A stretch of DNA of 64,000 nt from Erysipelotrichaceae bacterium (GCA_017515475.1 JAFWFS010000018.1:17260-81259); one strand, 5' to 3'; positions 27,235-36,229 are shown, counted from the first letter of the stretch. Notes: generated by a model not told the origin, from the sequence alone. Translations and numbers: made by a program.

Positions 27235-28532
27235 TCCGCATCAGCATCCTTACGCTATGTCCCGAGGAATTCGCTTCCTTTCTGAAGACCCCGCTGATCG
27301 AAAGAAGTGTTTCTTCCGGAATCCTGAACACAGAGATCATCGATATCCGGGACTATGCGCCCGGAAGTTTTCGTAAGATCGACGATTCACCATACGGCGG
27401 AGGGGCCGGGACCATTCTGAGGGTTCAGCCGGTTGAAGATGCCTTGAATGCGGTCTGTAACGGAAACAGTCACGTCGTCATTACTTCTCCAACAGGAAAA
27501 CCTTTTAAACAGAAAGACGCCAGACGTCTGTCAAAAATGCCGCACCTTGTTCTGGTATGCGGGCATTACGAAGGGTATGATGCCAGGATCTACGATCTTG
27601 GGGACGAAATGCTGTCAATCGGCGATTACATCCTAAGCGGAGGAGAACTTCCTGCCATGGTCATCGCTCAGGCGGTAATGAGACTGGTGGACGGAAGTAT
27701 GAAGAAGGAAAGCGTCATCGACGAGTCTTTTGAAGAAGAGCTTCTTGAGTATCCGCAATACACCAAGCCCGCCGACTACAACAGGAAGAAGGTGCCTGAG
27801 ATCCTGCTGTCAGGGAATCACGAAAAGATCAGGAGATGGCGCAAAGAAGAAGCCCTGAAGACGACAGAAAGACTCAGACCGGATCTGTTGAAAAGAAAAG
27901 AGATCGAAACAACGCTGAAAAACCATATTGAAGAGAAGGTTCTTCCGGAATATGAAGGCTATGAAGAATCGCACGGCACGAAACACGTTCAGACTGTCAT
28001 CAGAAACAGCCTGGATCTGAGCAAAGATCTGGATGTAGACATCGACATGGTCTATACGATTGCCGCATATCACGACATCGGCCTTCGCTACGGCAGGGAT
28101 GATCACGAGATCAGTTCCGGAAGATGGCTGCAGGAAGACAGAAAGTTGAGGAACTGGTTCACGGAAGAAGAGATCCAGATGATGAAAGAAGCCGTCGAGG
28201 ATCATCGTGCCAGCCGCAAGGAAGAACCCCGCAGCATCTATGGACGCATCGTTGCCGAAGCGGACAGAGACATCATCCCGGACAGGATCATCTCAAGATG
28301 CGTACAGTACGAAACGGCTCACAACCCCGAAGAGGGCGTAGAGGAAGTGCTCGATAAAATCGTCTGTCACATCAATGATAAGTACGGAGAAAACGGTTAT
28401 CTGAAACTGTGGCTTCCGTGCCGGAAAAACCGGGAAGGACTCGATGTCTTGCGAAAGTGGATCGCGGATGGAGAAATCAGAGAAATCTGTAGAAAAGAAC
28501 TGCTGAAACAAAGAAAAACCGATAGAAAATAA
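27231..28532 (+). CDS. trmD: TrmD tRNA (guanine-N1)-methyltransferase fused to an HD hydrolase domain
   Basis: A 433-residue fusion. Residues 1-~222 are TrmD, which methylates G37 of tRNAs: YGGGAGTILR, GHYEGYDARI and the trefoil-knot SAM site LSIGDYILSGGELPAM, then LLEYPQYTKP and a C-terminal NHEKIRRWRKEEAL. Arg151 matches the essential Arg154 of H. influenzae TrmD. The catalytic Asp169 position appears to be Glu165, with Asp164 beside it. Residues ~230-433 are an HD phosphohydrolase domain: HGTKH (248-252), HD (281-282) and EDH (323-325). That domain is usually a separate small protein. The gene is away from the usual rimM/rplS neighbours. Overlaps the upstream gene by four bases. Confidence 0.9.
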   Translation: MIRISILTLCPEEFASFLKTPLIERSVSSGILNTEIIDIRDYAPGSFRKIDDSPYGGGAGTILRVQPVEDALNAVCNGNSHVVITSPTGKPFKQKDARRLSKMPHLVLVCGHYEGYDARIYDLGDEMLSIGDYILSGGELPAMVIAQAVMRLVDGSMKKESVIDESFEEELLEYPQYTKPADYNRKKVPEILLSGNHEKIRRWRKEEALKTTERLRPDLLKRKEIETTLKNHIEEKVLPEYEGYEESHGTKHVQTVIRNSLDLSKDLDVDIDMVYTIAAYHDIGLRYGRDDHEISSGRWLQEDRKLRNWFTEEEIQMMKEAVEDHRASRKEEPRSIYGRIVAEADRDIIPDRIISRCVQYETAHNPEEGVEEVLDKIVCHINDKYGENGYLKLWLPCRKNREGLDVLRKWIADGEIREICRKELLKQRKTDRK

Positions 28533-28562
28533 GGTAAAATAGAGCCATATAAGGAGACGACT

Positions 28563-29477
28563 ATGGGAATCGTTGTGTTTGGAGCGGTGTTCGTAGATAT
28601 TAAGGGCTATCCAATCGATCAGTACATTCCTTCCGGCAGAAACGTCGGAAGAGTGGTGCAGGTCCATGGCGGCGTGAGCAGGAACGTGGTGGAAGACATT
28701 GCCAACCTGGAACTAAGGCCGACCTATGTCAGCGTTGTCGACGACACGGGAACGGGCATTGATGTTATCGAAAAACTGAACAGGCACAAAGTCAATACAC
28801 AATACATTACGAAGACGCCGGACGGTTTAGGAACGTGGCTGGCGATCTTCGACAATAACGGAGATGTTGTGGCATCCATATCGAAAAGACCGGATCTTTC
28901 CGCAATCAACGATGTACTGGATCTATATGGCGACAGGATCGTTTCTGAAGCGGACAGCATTGTCGTAGAAATCGACATGGAGACGGGACTGCTGAACAGG
29001 ATCTTTAAGCTGGCGGAGAAATATCGGAAGCAGATCTTTGCGGTTGTTTCGAACATGTCCATCGCCATGGAAAGAAGAGACCTGCTGTCCAAGGTATCCT
29101 GCATCGTCTGTAATCAGCAGGAAGCCGGACTGCTTTTCTCGGAAGAATATGACGAGGTTACGGCAGAAGAAATGGAAAAAATCCTGCCGGAGAAGATCAG
29201 GCAGGCGGATATCAAGAAGATGGTTGTGACCTTGGGCGAGAATGGAGCGGTCTATGCCGGACAGAACGGAGAATGCGGATTCTGTGCCGCGCAGAAGACG
29301 GACGTGATCGATACGACGGGTGCCGGAGACGCCTTTTTTGCGGGAATCGCCGTTGGACTGACATACGGGAAGGATCTGAAAGAATCCTGCAGCATCGGTA
29401 CAAGGCTCGCATCTGCGGTTCTGGCAACCAAGGAGAGCGTTTCCCCGCGTTTCCAGCCGGCAGAATTCGGTTTATAA
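28563..29477 (+). CDS. PfkB-family carbohydrate/nucleoside kinase
   Basis: A ribokinase-fold kinase of 304 residues. The N-terminal HGGVSRNVVEDIANL matches PfkB signature 1 and DTTGAGDAFFAGIAVGL matches signature 2 with the catalytic Asp. The compact lid and a short sequence after the Gly pair fit the pseudouridine/ribose kinase group, but the substrate is not certain. Ribosome site AAGGAG. Thirty bases after trmD-HD and probably co-transcribed. Confidence 0.85.
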   Translation: MGIVVFGAVFVDIKGYPIDQYIPSGRNVGRVVQVHGGVSRNVVEDIANLELRPTYVSVVDDTGTGIDVIEKLNRHKVNTQYITKTPDGLGTWLAIFDNNGDVVASISKRPDLSAINDVLDLYGDRIVSEADSIVVEIDMETGLLNRIFKLAEKYRKQIFAVVSNMSIAMERRDLLSKVSCIVCNQQEAGLLFSEEYDEVTAEEMEKILPEKIRQADIKKMVVTLGENGAVYAGQNGECGFCAAQKTDVIDTTGAGDAFFAGIAVGLTYGKDLKESCSIGTRLASAVLATKESVSPRFQPAEFGL

Positions 29478-29495
29478 AAGCAGCTACAGCTGCTT
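29474..29495 (-). terminator. Terminator of the YgjV-GNAT gene
   Basis: AAGCAGCT pairs with AGCTGCTT, overlapping the stop codon of the minus-strand gene; TTTATA follows on the minus strand. Moderate strength. Confidence 0.6.
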
Positions 29496-30089
29496 CACGT
29501 AAGCACCGTCGGTATATACAAACCCAAGTCGTTTCAGATAGTTCAGATGATTCTCGTCCGGACCTCTGTAGACGACTTTTTTAATCCCTTCCTTTTTCAG
29601 GTTAGACAGCAGATAGGCACCGATGGAGAAATCGCGGAATTCCGGGATCGAGTAGTCAAGCATCAGCTCAAGCGTATTGCCGTCCAGATTGCCCAAGGTC
29701 ATGCCGACAGGCTTGCCCTGACACAGAACCACATAGATCCGGTCAACCGTTTTCGTGTCGTAGGAAATGCCCGGGAAGCATTTCAGGATATCGTTGCGGT
29801 AATAGTCCAGAAGATGATTCAGAAGCACATCGTTGCCGTCTGTTTTGATGATCTCGTATTCCTTGTCGGTCCTGCTCATTTTCCACAGGAAGTGCAGATT
29901 GATCAGTACCAGGCAAAGGTTCATCAGAGCCGTCGGATAAGACCTGATGATAAAGGCGTAGATCGTAAAGATGATGCTTCCGACGGTGTTGATGATTCTG
30001 AGCTTGACCACCGAAGTCATAAGCATGGACAGCAGCACCAGCAGTGATCCTAAATACCCGAACGCTTCGATTAAGAATTGTGTATTCAT
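29484..30089 (-). CDS. YgjV-like membrane domain fused to a GNAT-like domain
   Basis: A 201-residue protein. Residues 1-75 form three hydrophobic helices with EAFGYLGSLLVLLSMLMTSV and SIIFTIYAFIIRSYPTALMN, close to the YgjV inner-membrane family. Residues 85-201 look like a GNAT acetyltransferase: PVGMTLGNL, LELMLDYSIPEFRDFSIGAYL and NYLKRLGFVYTDGAYVK (the usual C-terminal GF strand). The canonical RxxGxG/A acetyl-CoA loop is not obvious. Convergent with the PfkB gene; divergent from the lactonase gene. Confidence 0.7.
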   Translation of the reverse strand: MNTQFLIEAFGYLGSLLVLLSMLMTSVVKLRIINTVGSIIFTIYAFIIRSYPTALMNLCLVLINLHFLWKMSRTDKEYEIIKTDGNDVLLNHLLDYYRNDILKCFPGISYDTKTVDRIYVVLCQGKPVGMTLGNLDGNTLELMLDYSIPEFRDFSIGAYLLSNLKKEGIKKVVYRGPDENHLNYLKRLGFVYTDGAYVKQL

Positions 30090-30150
30090 GATTTGTACCT
30101 CAGTTTCACATTAAAAGAAACGGCCAAAAAAAGCAATACGGATTCTGTGC

Positions 30151-30156
30151 TAGAAT
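30151..30156 (+). promoter_or_regulatory. Extended -10 box of the lactonase gene
   Basis: TGC-TAGAAT eight bases before the ATG at 30165; no -35 match and no ribosome site, so a leader of about one or two bases is expected. Confidence 0.45.
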
Positions 30157-30164
30157 TGAATCAA

Positions 30165-31100
30165 ATGAAGAAGAAGATTTATGCCGGAACGTATACCGGG
30201 AAAGGAAGCGAGGGAATCTATCGCTTCGGTTTCGAAAAAGGGGAACTAAGTGAGCCTGAACTTTTCTGCAGGATCGATAATCCGAAATACCTCTGCTCTT
30301 TTGGAAACGACATCGCTGCGGTCTGTGACTTTGATAAAGGCTCGGGAATTGCGCTCATATCTGATGATGGGAGAATCAAAGACGAGCTGGCCTTTGAAGA
30401 GGTAACCTCGTGTTATGTTACCTGTCACGAAGGCAGGATTTATACAGCCAATTATCATGCCGGAACATTCAGCGTCATCGAAACAGTCGACGGTCACATG
30501 AAACTGACGAAAACCGTAGAGATCAGAAAGAAAGCGGGATGTCATCAGGTGCTGTTCTGGAACGATCGGATACTGGTTCCGTGTCTGTTTCTGGATAGGG
30601 TCATGATTTATGACGGAAATCTGAACCATCAAGGCGAGATCGTTTTTCCTGAAGGAAGCGGACCAAGACACGGCGTCTTTTCAAAAGACGGAAGATATCT
30701 GTATCTGGCATCCGAACTGTCAAACGAACTGTTTGTGATCGAGACGGATTCCTTTCGGATCAAGGAATGCGTAGGCCTGCTGGAAAACAAAGAGCGCAAC
30801 ACCGAAGGAACGGCCGCGATACGCATGAGCGAAGACGGAAAACGGCTGTATGTTTCTACCAGAGGAAAAGATGTGATCTCGATCCTGTCTGCAGATGGTG
30901 ATAAAGTCAGACTGATTCAGACGGTTTCCTGCGGCGGCGAGCATCCAAGGGATTTTATCCTGACGGACGATACGCTTCTGTGCGCCAACCGCTTTTCGAA
31001 TCAGGTCGTATCCTTTAAGCTTGAAAATGACGGGAAAGTCGGGAAAGAAAGCGGCAGGATCGAAATACCGGATGCGGTAAGCCTTCTGATAAAGGAATAA
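30165..31100 (+). CDS. Lactonase-family beta-propeller (6-phosphogluconolactonase-like)
   Basis: A 311-residue seven-bladed propeller of the YkgB/Pgl lactonase family: YAGTYTGKGSEGIYRF at the start, GPRHGVFSKDGRYLYLASELSNEL and GGEHPRDFIL in the later blades. The family hydrolyses 6-phosphogluconolactone or related lactones; the exact substrate is not shown here. I start at MKKKIYAGTY; an in-frame ATG 87 bases earlier lies upstream of the likely promoter and has no family match. Confidence 0.82.
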   Translation: MKKKIYAGTYTGKGSEGIYRFGFEKGELSEPELFCRIDNPKYLCSFGNDIAAVCDFDKGSGIALISDDGRIKDELAFEEVTSCYVTCHEGRIYTANYHAGTFSVIETVDGHMKLTKTVEIRKKAGCHQVLFWNDRILVPCLFLDRVMIYDGNLNHQGEIVFPEGSGPRHGVFSKDGRYLYLASELSNELFVIETDSFRIKECVGLLENKERNTEGTAAIRMSEDGKRLYVSTRGKDVISILSADGDKVRLIQTVSCGGEHPRDFILTDDTLLCANRFSNQVVSFKLENDGKVGKESGRIEIPDAVSLLIKE

Positions 31101-31126
31101 AGCACACAAACATCTATCAGTACGAA

Positions 31127-31155
31127 AAAGCCTGCAGAACAGGCCTTTTTATTAT
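31127..31155 (+). terminator. Lactonase gene terminator
   Basis: AAGCCTG and CAGGCCTT pair with one bulge across a five-base loop, followed by TTTTTATTATT. Confidence 0.8.
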
Positions 31156-31265
31156 TCAAAAGAAATTAATATAAAACCTTTTATATCACTATTTTTAGAC
31201 TGATTCCTAGTCAGGCGTTTTTTTAGAATGAAGTCAGGAAAAAGGTTGCGGAAAGGAGAAACAAC

Positions 31266-32765
31266 ATGAAAAAGACAAAAGAAAACGCAAAGAAAACGAT
31301 ACTGACACTGATTGCTGCAATCGTAGCGATGAACATCGGTTTATGCAGGACATATGCCGAGGAAGAGCCGGTTCAGCCGGTTACGGAAGGCATGTCCGTA
31401 GAAGAAGCAAACGAGCTTATCGAAGCCTACAACGCCCAGGTCGACGAATACAACGAGAAGCAGATGGAAGCTTACCTGGAAGAAGTGACGGAAACGGAAG
31501 CATACAACGCGCAAGAAGACGCCAAGGTAGAAGAAAACGAGAAGCTGTTTGCCGCATACGAGAGCGCACAGGCAAAAATTGAATCGCATGAAGAAAAAGG
31601 CATTACCGAGACAAGAACCGACAATCCGGAAGATCTTCCGACCGACTGGGTCGTAACGGTTGAAGCCGATCAGGCAAAGACGATCAAAGTCGAAGAAGCC
31701 GAAAACAAATCCGGGAAAACCGTAAAAGTCCTGAACCTGCATATCTTCTATGATGAAGAAGCAAGCGACAGCGGCTATATACCAAACGACATTTCTCAGC
31801 TGGAGACGAACGAGGACATTCAGGAGCATATCGCTCTTGCGGAATGGGAAACCATTGAAGTTGATGAGAACGACATCGTTCAAGTAATCTCTGAAGCGGA
31901 AGCGATGGGATACAGGAGCGCGGCTTTCTACAAATGGTTTGAAGGCTACACCAACGGTTACTGGATGCCTAGCTACTCGCTGTTTACATCGACGGCCGTA
32001 CACTCCTACAGCGACTGGTACAAGGGAGCATCTCAGGTCGCGTCCTACGACGAAGGAACGACAGACAGAAGAACTGCAGTCGACATGTTCAGCATCTACG
32101 GCTATTCCTTCATCCGTACAGGAAGCGAACCTGTAAAGGTTGAGAAGTATGAAGCGGAATATAAAGAAACGCCGGTCGCACCTCAGATGCTTGAGAAAAT
32201 GGATCTGCTTGAAGAAAAAGAAGAAGAAAAGACAAGCGTTCCGACAGCGGCACCAAGCGATCCGGATACACCAAAAGAAGAGCCGGTCGCAAAGGAATCA
32301 AAGAAGACCGTTGAAATCAAGGAAGAAAAAGTTCCGCAGGCAGAAAACGTAAATGTTGAAATCGACGAGCCTGCAGTCCCTGCAAGCGCACCAGTCGACA
32401 TCGTAGAACCTGCGATCGCTGAAGCGAAGCCTTACTGGGCACTGATCAATCTGATCATGGCGGTCCTCTCTGTTCTGACTTCTATCGGCATGATCCTGAC
32501 AATGAAAAAGAACGAAAAAGAAGACGAAGACGAAGAAGACAGAAGAAACACTTCCAAACTCTTCGGACTTGTCCCTGCTATCCTGTCAGTCGTCATCTTC
32601 CTGCTGACGGAAGATATGAGAAACAGAATGATCCTGACAGACAGATATACATTATTAATGATCCTGATTGCAGCGATCTGCCTGGTTCTTGCCTATCTGA
32701 CCAGAAACAGAAAAGACGAAGACGAAAACGAACAATCCGATCTGATCGAAATCCCTGCAACCTAA
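31266..32765 (+). CDS. Exported, membrane-anchored surface protein
   Basis: A 499-residue acidic protein. Residues 1-31 are a signal peptide (KKTILTLIAAIVAMNIGLCRTYA). Residues 40-110 form a Glu-rich coiled coil (EEANELIEAYNAQVDEYNE). A folded part follows (about 120-290, with many Trp/Tyr such as YKWFEGYTNGYWM), then a Pro/Glu/Lys linker (290-395). The C-terminus has three hydrophobic segments around KLFGLVPAILSVVIFLLTEDM and RYTLLMILIAAICLVLAYL, a membrane module seen on many Bacillota surface proteins. It replaces an LPxTG anchor, which is absent. Function unknown; possibly envelope contact or adhesion. Confidence 0.75.
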   Translation: MKKTKENAKKTILTLIAAIVAMNIGLCRTYAEEEPVQPVTEGMSVEEANELIEAYNAQVDEYNEKQMEAYLEEVTETEAYNAQEDAKVEENEKLFAAYESAQAKIESHEEKGITETRTDNPEDLPTDWVVTVEADQAKTIKVEEAENKSGKTVKVLNLHIFYDEEASDSGYIPNDISQLETNEDIQEHIALAEWETIEVDENDIVQVISEAEAMGYRSAAFYKWFEGYTNGYWMPSYSLFTSTAVHSYSDWYKGASQVASYDEGTTDRRTAVDMFSIYGYSFIRTGSEPVKVEKYEAEYKETPVAPQMLEKMDLLEEKEEEKTSVPTAAPSDPDTPKEEPVAKESKKTVEIKEEKVPQAENVNVEIDEPAVPASAPVDIVEPAIAEAKPYWALINLIMAVLSVLTSIGMILTMKKNEKEDEDEEDRRNTSKLFGLVPAILSVVIFLLTEDMRNRMILTDRYTLLMILIAAICLVLAYLTRNRKDEDENEQSDLIEIPAT

Positions 32766-32790
32766 TCCCCTTAACTATCGATCAGATAAA

Positions 32791-32816
32791 AACTCCCGGA
32801 ATTCCGGGAGTTTCTT
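32791..32816. terminator. Terminator between convergent genes
   Basis: AACTCCCGGAATTCCGGGAG is self-complementary and followed by TTTCTTTATA; serves the surface protein gene and possibly the phosphatase gene opposite. Confidence 0.85.
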
Positions 32817-32843
32817 TATATATGGATCATAGTAAGTGATAAG

Positions 32844-34385
32844 CTACTGTTTGACTTTGTATTCCAGGCACAGCATGGTCACGTCGTCGAACTGTTCCGC
32901 GTTTCTGACAAAACCGTTAATGCCTTCGTTGACGTTTCTCAGAATCGTTTCCGGATCGGCTCCCGGATCTTTATTCAAAGCTTCCAGCATTCTGTCGGTA
33001 CCAAACAGAGCGTTGTTGTTGTCTGTCGCTTCCGGAACGCCGTCGGTATAGACAAAGAGCTTGTCCCCCGGTTCCAGCTGAACCGTGTAGCCTGTATACT
33101 CCGTATCGTCCATTACGCCGATAACCAGACCGTGCCTGTCTTTCAGCAGTTCAAAGTTTCCTCCCGCTTTCATGATGGCAGGGTATTCATGTCCGGCGTT
33201 GGAAGCGGTCAGCTTTCCGGTAGAGATTTCCAGAATGCCCAGCCATACCGTAACGAACATGTCGTAAGGGTTGTGGGAACAGATCTTTCTGTTGGAGACA
33301 GTCAGGATCTCTTCAGGAGAAACGCCCGTACCCGCAACGCCCTGAATAACAATGCTGGAAGCCATCATGAACAAGGCGGCAGGAACGCTTTTCCCCGAGA
33401 CATCGGCGATAACGATACACAGATGATCGTCGTCGATCAGAAAGAAATCGTAGAAGTCGCCGCCGACTTCTTTTGCCGGATCCATGGACGCAAAGAGATT
33501 GAATTCCTTGCGGTCAGGGAACGGAGGAAAAACGTGCGGCAGCATGGCCATCTGGATCTTTGTGGCCGTATACAGCTCAGTCTTTGTAGAAGCCAGATTG
33601 ATGCTTCGTTCAGAGAAAAGAACGCTGTAGATCAGAACGATCGCAACCAGAACGGAACCGTATTGGGTAGCGTAGCCGTGTGCGCCCTTTGTGAACAGAT
33701 AATGAACGATCGGTATGAGAATGAAAGAAATCGAAACGATCTTCTGTCTTCTGGAAACGTCGCTTTTCAGCACCAGAAAAGTCGTAGGAGGGGCAACGCA
33801 GATCAGGTAAAGATCGACCAGCCAGTAGAGCTTTTCTTTCTGGAAGATGCCGTCTGCATCGACGCTGAAACAGATCGGAACAAACATGTTGACGAGTATC
33901 AGAAGTACCGCCGGTATCAGCAGGATCGCCGTGAGGCGATCGAAAACGGCAGTGGCCTTTCCTTTGAATCCCAGAACCGTACGCACATAGCGGTAGAAAC
34001 AGTAAACAAGCGCAAAGTCGATGATCTTGGTCACCCCGTTCATGAACAGACACCAGGTGCGGTACTGAACCATGCCCAGAACATAGCATTCCCATTCATT
34101 GACAAAAAAGGAGTAGCAGGTCAGCACGATCAGCATGATAAAATAGCTGTTCGAGTCGTCGATTTCGCCTTTGCGTCCGCCGGTGCATCCGAAGAACAGC
34201 ATCGCACAGATAAAAGAACCCATGACATCTATTCCGGCGTTGTACATAACGTTCGGCGTGATGCCGGGCTTACTAAACAGTTTGATTCCGAAAACAAAGC
34301 AGGAAAAAGCCGTTACTGTCAGTATCAGCAGTCCTATAGCAAGAAACCATCTTTTACCGCTTGGTTTTTTTATATTTAATTCCAT
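32844..34385 (-). CDS. Membrane-bound SpoIIE/RsbU-type PP2C phosphatase
   Basis: A 513-residue protein with a membrane sensor part (about seven or eight helices, residues 12-265) and a C-terminal PP2C domain: DPAKEVGGDFYDFFLID, VIADVSGKSVPAALFM, NAGHEYPAIM, FVYTDGVPEATD and EQFDDVTMLCLEY. The metal-binding Asp residues are present. Such phosphatases dephosphorylate anti-anti-sigma proteins (SpoIIAA/RsbV); no such partner lies beside it. The N-terminal input domain is not one I recognise. Confidence 0.9.
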   Translation of the reverse strand: MELNIKKPSGKRWFLAIGLLILTVTAFSCFVFGIKLFSKPGITPNVMYNAGIDVMGSFICAMLFFGCTGGRKGEIDDSNSYFIMLIVLTCYSFFVNEWECYVLGMVQYRTWCLFMNGVTKIIDFALVYCFYRYVRTVLGFKGKATAVFDRLTAILLIPAVLLILVNMFVPICFSVDADGIFQKEKLYWLVDLYLICVAPPTTFLVLKSDVSRRQKIVSISFILIPIVHYLFTKGAHGYATQYGSVLVAIVLIYSVLFSERSINLASTKTELYTATKIQMAMLPHVFPPFPDRKEFNLFASMDPAKEVGGDFYDFFLIDDDHLCIVIADVSGKSVPAALFMMASSIVIQGVAGTGVSPEEILTVSNRKICSHNPYDMFVTVWLGILEISTGKLTASNAGHEYPAIMKAGGNFELLKDRHGLVIGVMDDTEYTGYTVQLEPGDKLFVYTDGVPEATDNNNALFGTDRMLEALNKDPGADPETILRNVNEGINGFVRNAEQFDDVTMLCLEYKVKQ

Positions 34386-34423
34386 ATGACTCTTTATACC
34401 ATTTTATCACTAAATGTTTTGAT

Positions 34424-35053
34424 TTAAGAACACTCGTTGAGCATCCTGTTCAAGTTGTTGTAGAAGGCGGCGATATGAACGCCATCCACCAATGCGTGAT
34501 GTACCAGCACGGACACCGGCATCATATACCGCCCTTCAACGTTTCTTTCGTACTTGCCCCAGGTGATCCTGGGGTTGGATTCATCTTTGCCGGCAACCGG
34601 CTGAATCAGCGACGTATAGTGCAGCCAGGGAAGGGTAGAGATAAAATACATGCTTTCGACATCCTCGTCTTCGGTGATTCCGTTGTTTTTGCATTCGATC
34701 CGCTTCTCTTCCGCCTGTTTCAGATATTCTTCAAATTCCGTGTGATGATGCAGCGTGCAGTAGCAGTACGTCCCGTCCTCCAGCAGTTCGGTATGGGAAG
34801 TCGGGCATTCGTCATATTCGACGATCCCGCCGTCATGGATGCGCTGACGGAATTGAGGAACCTCATCGGCCGCCAGTGCCGCCAGATGCATGAAGCTCAG
34901 ATAAAAGGAATGCCCCTGTTTTCTGCAGCGATCCAGAAGTCCTGTCACATCTACATCGACCGTCAGACCGGCGTAAGGATAAGGCAGGGAACGGAAGTAA
35001 CTGAAATGTTCCTTACGGACATAAGTATCCATGTCGATGGTTTTATAAGCCAT
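34424..35053 (-). CDS. Chloramphenicol acetyltransferase-fold protein (CAT-like)
   Basis: A 209-residue member of the CatA family: FSYFRSLPYPYAGLTVDVDVT at the N-terminus, FYLSFMHLAALAADEVPQFRQRI, and the active-site HHALVDGVHIAAFYNNL (HHxxxDG with the catalytic His). True CatA enzymes carry HHAVCDGYH and lengths of 210-220. It is chromosomal and alone, so it may acetylate another substrate; I would not call it a resistance gene from sequence. Clear ribosome site CGGAGGG. Confidence 0.85.
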   Translation of the reverse strand: MAYKTIDMDTYVRKEHFSYFRSLPYPYAGLTVDVDVTGLLDRCRKQGHSFYLSFMHLAALAADEVPQFRQRIHDGGIVEYDECPTSHTELLEDGTYCYCTLHHHTEFEEYLKQAEEKRIECKNNGITEDEDVESMYFISTLPWLHYTSLIQPVAGKDESNPRITWGKYERNVEGRYMMPVSVLVHHALVDGVHIAAFYNNLNRMLNECS

Positions 35054-35108
35054 GATCCATCCCTCCGTTATATCTCAATATGAGTATATCAAATGTGCGA
35101 GAAAAAGT

Positions 35109-35155
35109 TTGACAAGGACAAGTGTTCGTGTTATTGTATTAGTGTATTAATACAA
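35109..35155 (+). promoter_or_regulatory. Promoter and operator of the GntR/ABC/transglycosylase operon
   Basis: TTGACA (35109-35114) and TATTGT (35132-35137) are 17 bases apart. An inverted repeat TTGTATTA-N6-TAATACAA (35134-35155) overlaps the -10 and the start region, a good operator for the GntR protein encoded first in the operon. Confidence 0.8.
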
Positions 35156-35171
35156 CGAAAGAGAGGTAACT

Positions 35172-35534
35172 ATGGGTTGGAAGTTTTCTGAAGATACGCC
35201 GATTTATCTTCAGCTCATCGAAGCGCTAAAGACCGATATCGTTTCCGGAAAATACAGATCCGGAGACAGGCTTCCGGCTGTCAGGGATCTGGCTTTTGAA
35301 GCGGGCGTGAATCCGAACACGGTGCAAAGAGCCTATGCGGAGCTGGAAAGACAGGGTCTGGTTCAAAGCGAAAGAACCAGCGGACGTTTTGTGAGCATTG
35401 ACGATAAGAAGATAGAAGAATTAAGGAAAGATCTTAGTGATACCTATATCAGAGATCTGTTTAAAAAGCTGAACGATCTGGGAATGGACGACAAGACGAT
35501 CAGAGACGTTCTCAGTAAATGGAGGGATGAATGA
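35172..35534 (+). CDS. GntR-family regulator, YtrA type
   Basis: A 120-residue repressor: winged helix with PIYLQLIEALKTDIVSGKYRSGDRLPAVRDLAFEAGVNPNTVQRAYAEL split over residues 8-56, and a short helical C-terminus. YtrA-type regulators sit first in operons for ABC transporters that respond to cell-wall stress, and repress them. It overlaps the ATPase gene by four bases and likely binds the operator just upstream. Confidence 0.93.
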   Translation: MGWKFSEDTPIYLQLIEALKTDIVSGKYRSGDRLPAVRDLAFEAGVNPNTVQRAYAELERQGLVQSERTSGRFVSIDDKKIEELRKDLSDTYIRDLFKKLNDLGMDDKTIRDVLSKWRDE

Positions 35535-36229
35535 TGGAAACGCTGGTATGTAATGAATTAAGCAAGACATACGGTTCGGTAAGAGCTCTGGATCATGTTG
35601 ATCTGAAACTGGAAGAAGGGAAAATCGTAGGCCTTCTGGGACCTAACGGTTCAGGCAAGACAACCCTGATCAAGCTGGCTTCAAGACTGCTGGTACCGAC
35701 CGAGGGTGAAGTGAGGATCTGTGGAGAGCTTCCTTCGCCTGCGACCAAGGCCATTGTGTCGTATCTGCCGGACAGAAACTATCTGCCTGACTGGATGAAG
35801 ATAAAGGACCTACTGGAGATGTATCAGGATTTTTACGGGGACTTCGATGTCCAGAGAGCGCAGGAGATGCTTGGATCGCTGAACATCGACTACGATACGC
35901 CTTTAAAGAACATGTCCAAGGGTACAAAAGAAAAGGTACAGCTGATCCTGACGATGTCCAGGCATGCGAAACTGTATCTACTGGATGAACCGATCGCGGG
36001 CGTCGATCCGGCTGCCAGAGACTATATTTTAAAGACGATCATTTCGAATTATGACGAGACGGCTACGGTGCTGATCTCGACCCATCTGATTGCGGATGTG
36101 GAAAACGTACTGGACGAAGCGGTCTTCCTCAAGGAAGGCAAAGTAGTCCTGCATCAGAGCGTCGATGAATTGCGTGATACGACCGGCAAGAGCGTCGACG
36201 AGTATTTCCGGGAGGTGTTCAAATGTTAG
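35531..36229 (+). CDS. ABC transporter ATPase (YtrB-like)
   Basis: A 232-residue ABC ATPase: Walker A GPNGSGKTT, Q-loop SYLPDR, signature MSKGTKEKVQ, Walker B LYLLDEPIAGVD and H-loop STHLI. The signature is NMSKGTKEK, typical for this group. Partner of the permease gene that it overlaps by seven bases. Confidence 0.93.
   Translation: MMETLVCNELSKTYGSVRALDHVDLKLEEGKIVGLLGPNGSGKTTLIKLASRLLVPTEGEVRICGELPSPATKAIVSYLPDRNYLPDWMKIKDLLEMYQDFYGDFDVQRAQEMLGSLNIDYDTPLKNMSKGTKEKVQLILTMSRHAKLYLLDEPIAGVDPAARDYILKTIISNYDETATVLISTHLIADVENVLDEAVFLKEGKVVLHQSVDELRDTTGKSVDEYFREVFKC

Noticed and set aside
31190..31235. Hairpin with T-run before the surface protein gene (CTGA...TCAG, then TTTTTTT)
   Set aside because: The stem is only four pairs, too weak to call a terminator or attenuator.
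33132..34379. 415-codon plus-strand frame opposite the SpoIIE-type phosphatase
   Set aside because: Antisense shadow; the phosphatase motifs are on the minus strand.
34424..35053. Acquired chloramphenicol resistance gene
   Set aside because: CAT fold is clear, but the gene has host-like composition, no mobile-element marks nearby and changes around the active site (HHALVDGVH); resistance cannot be claimed.
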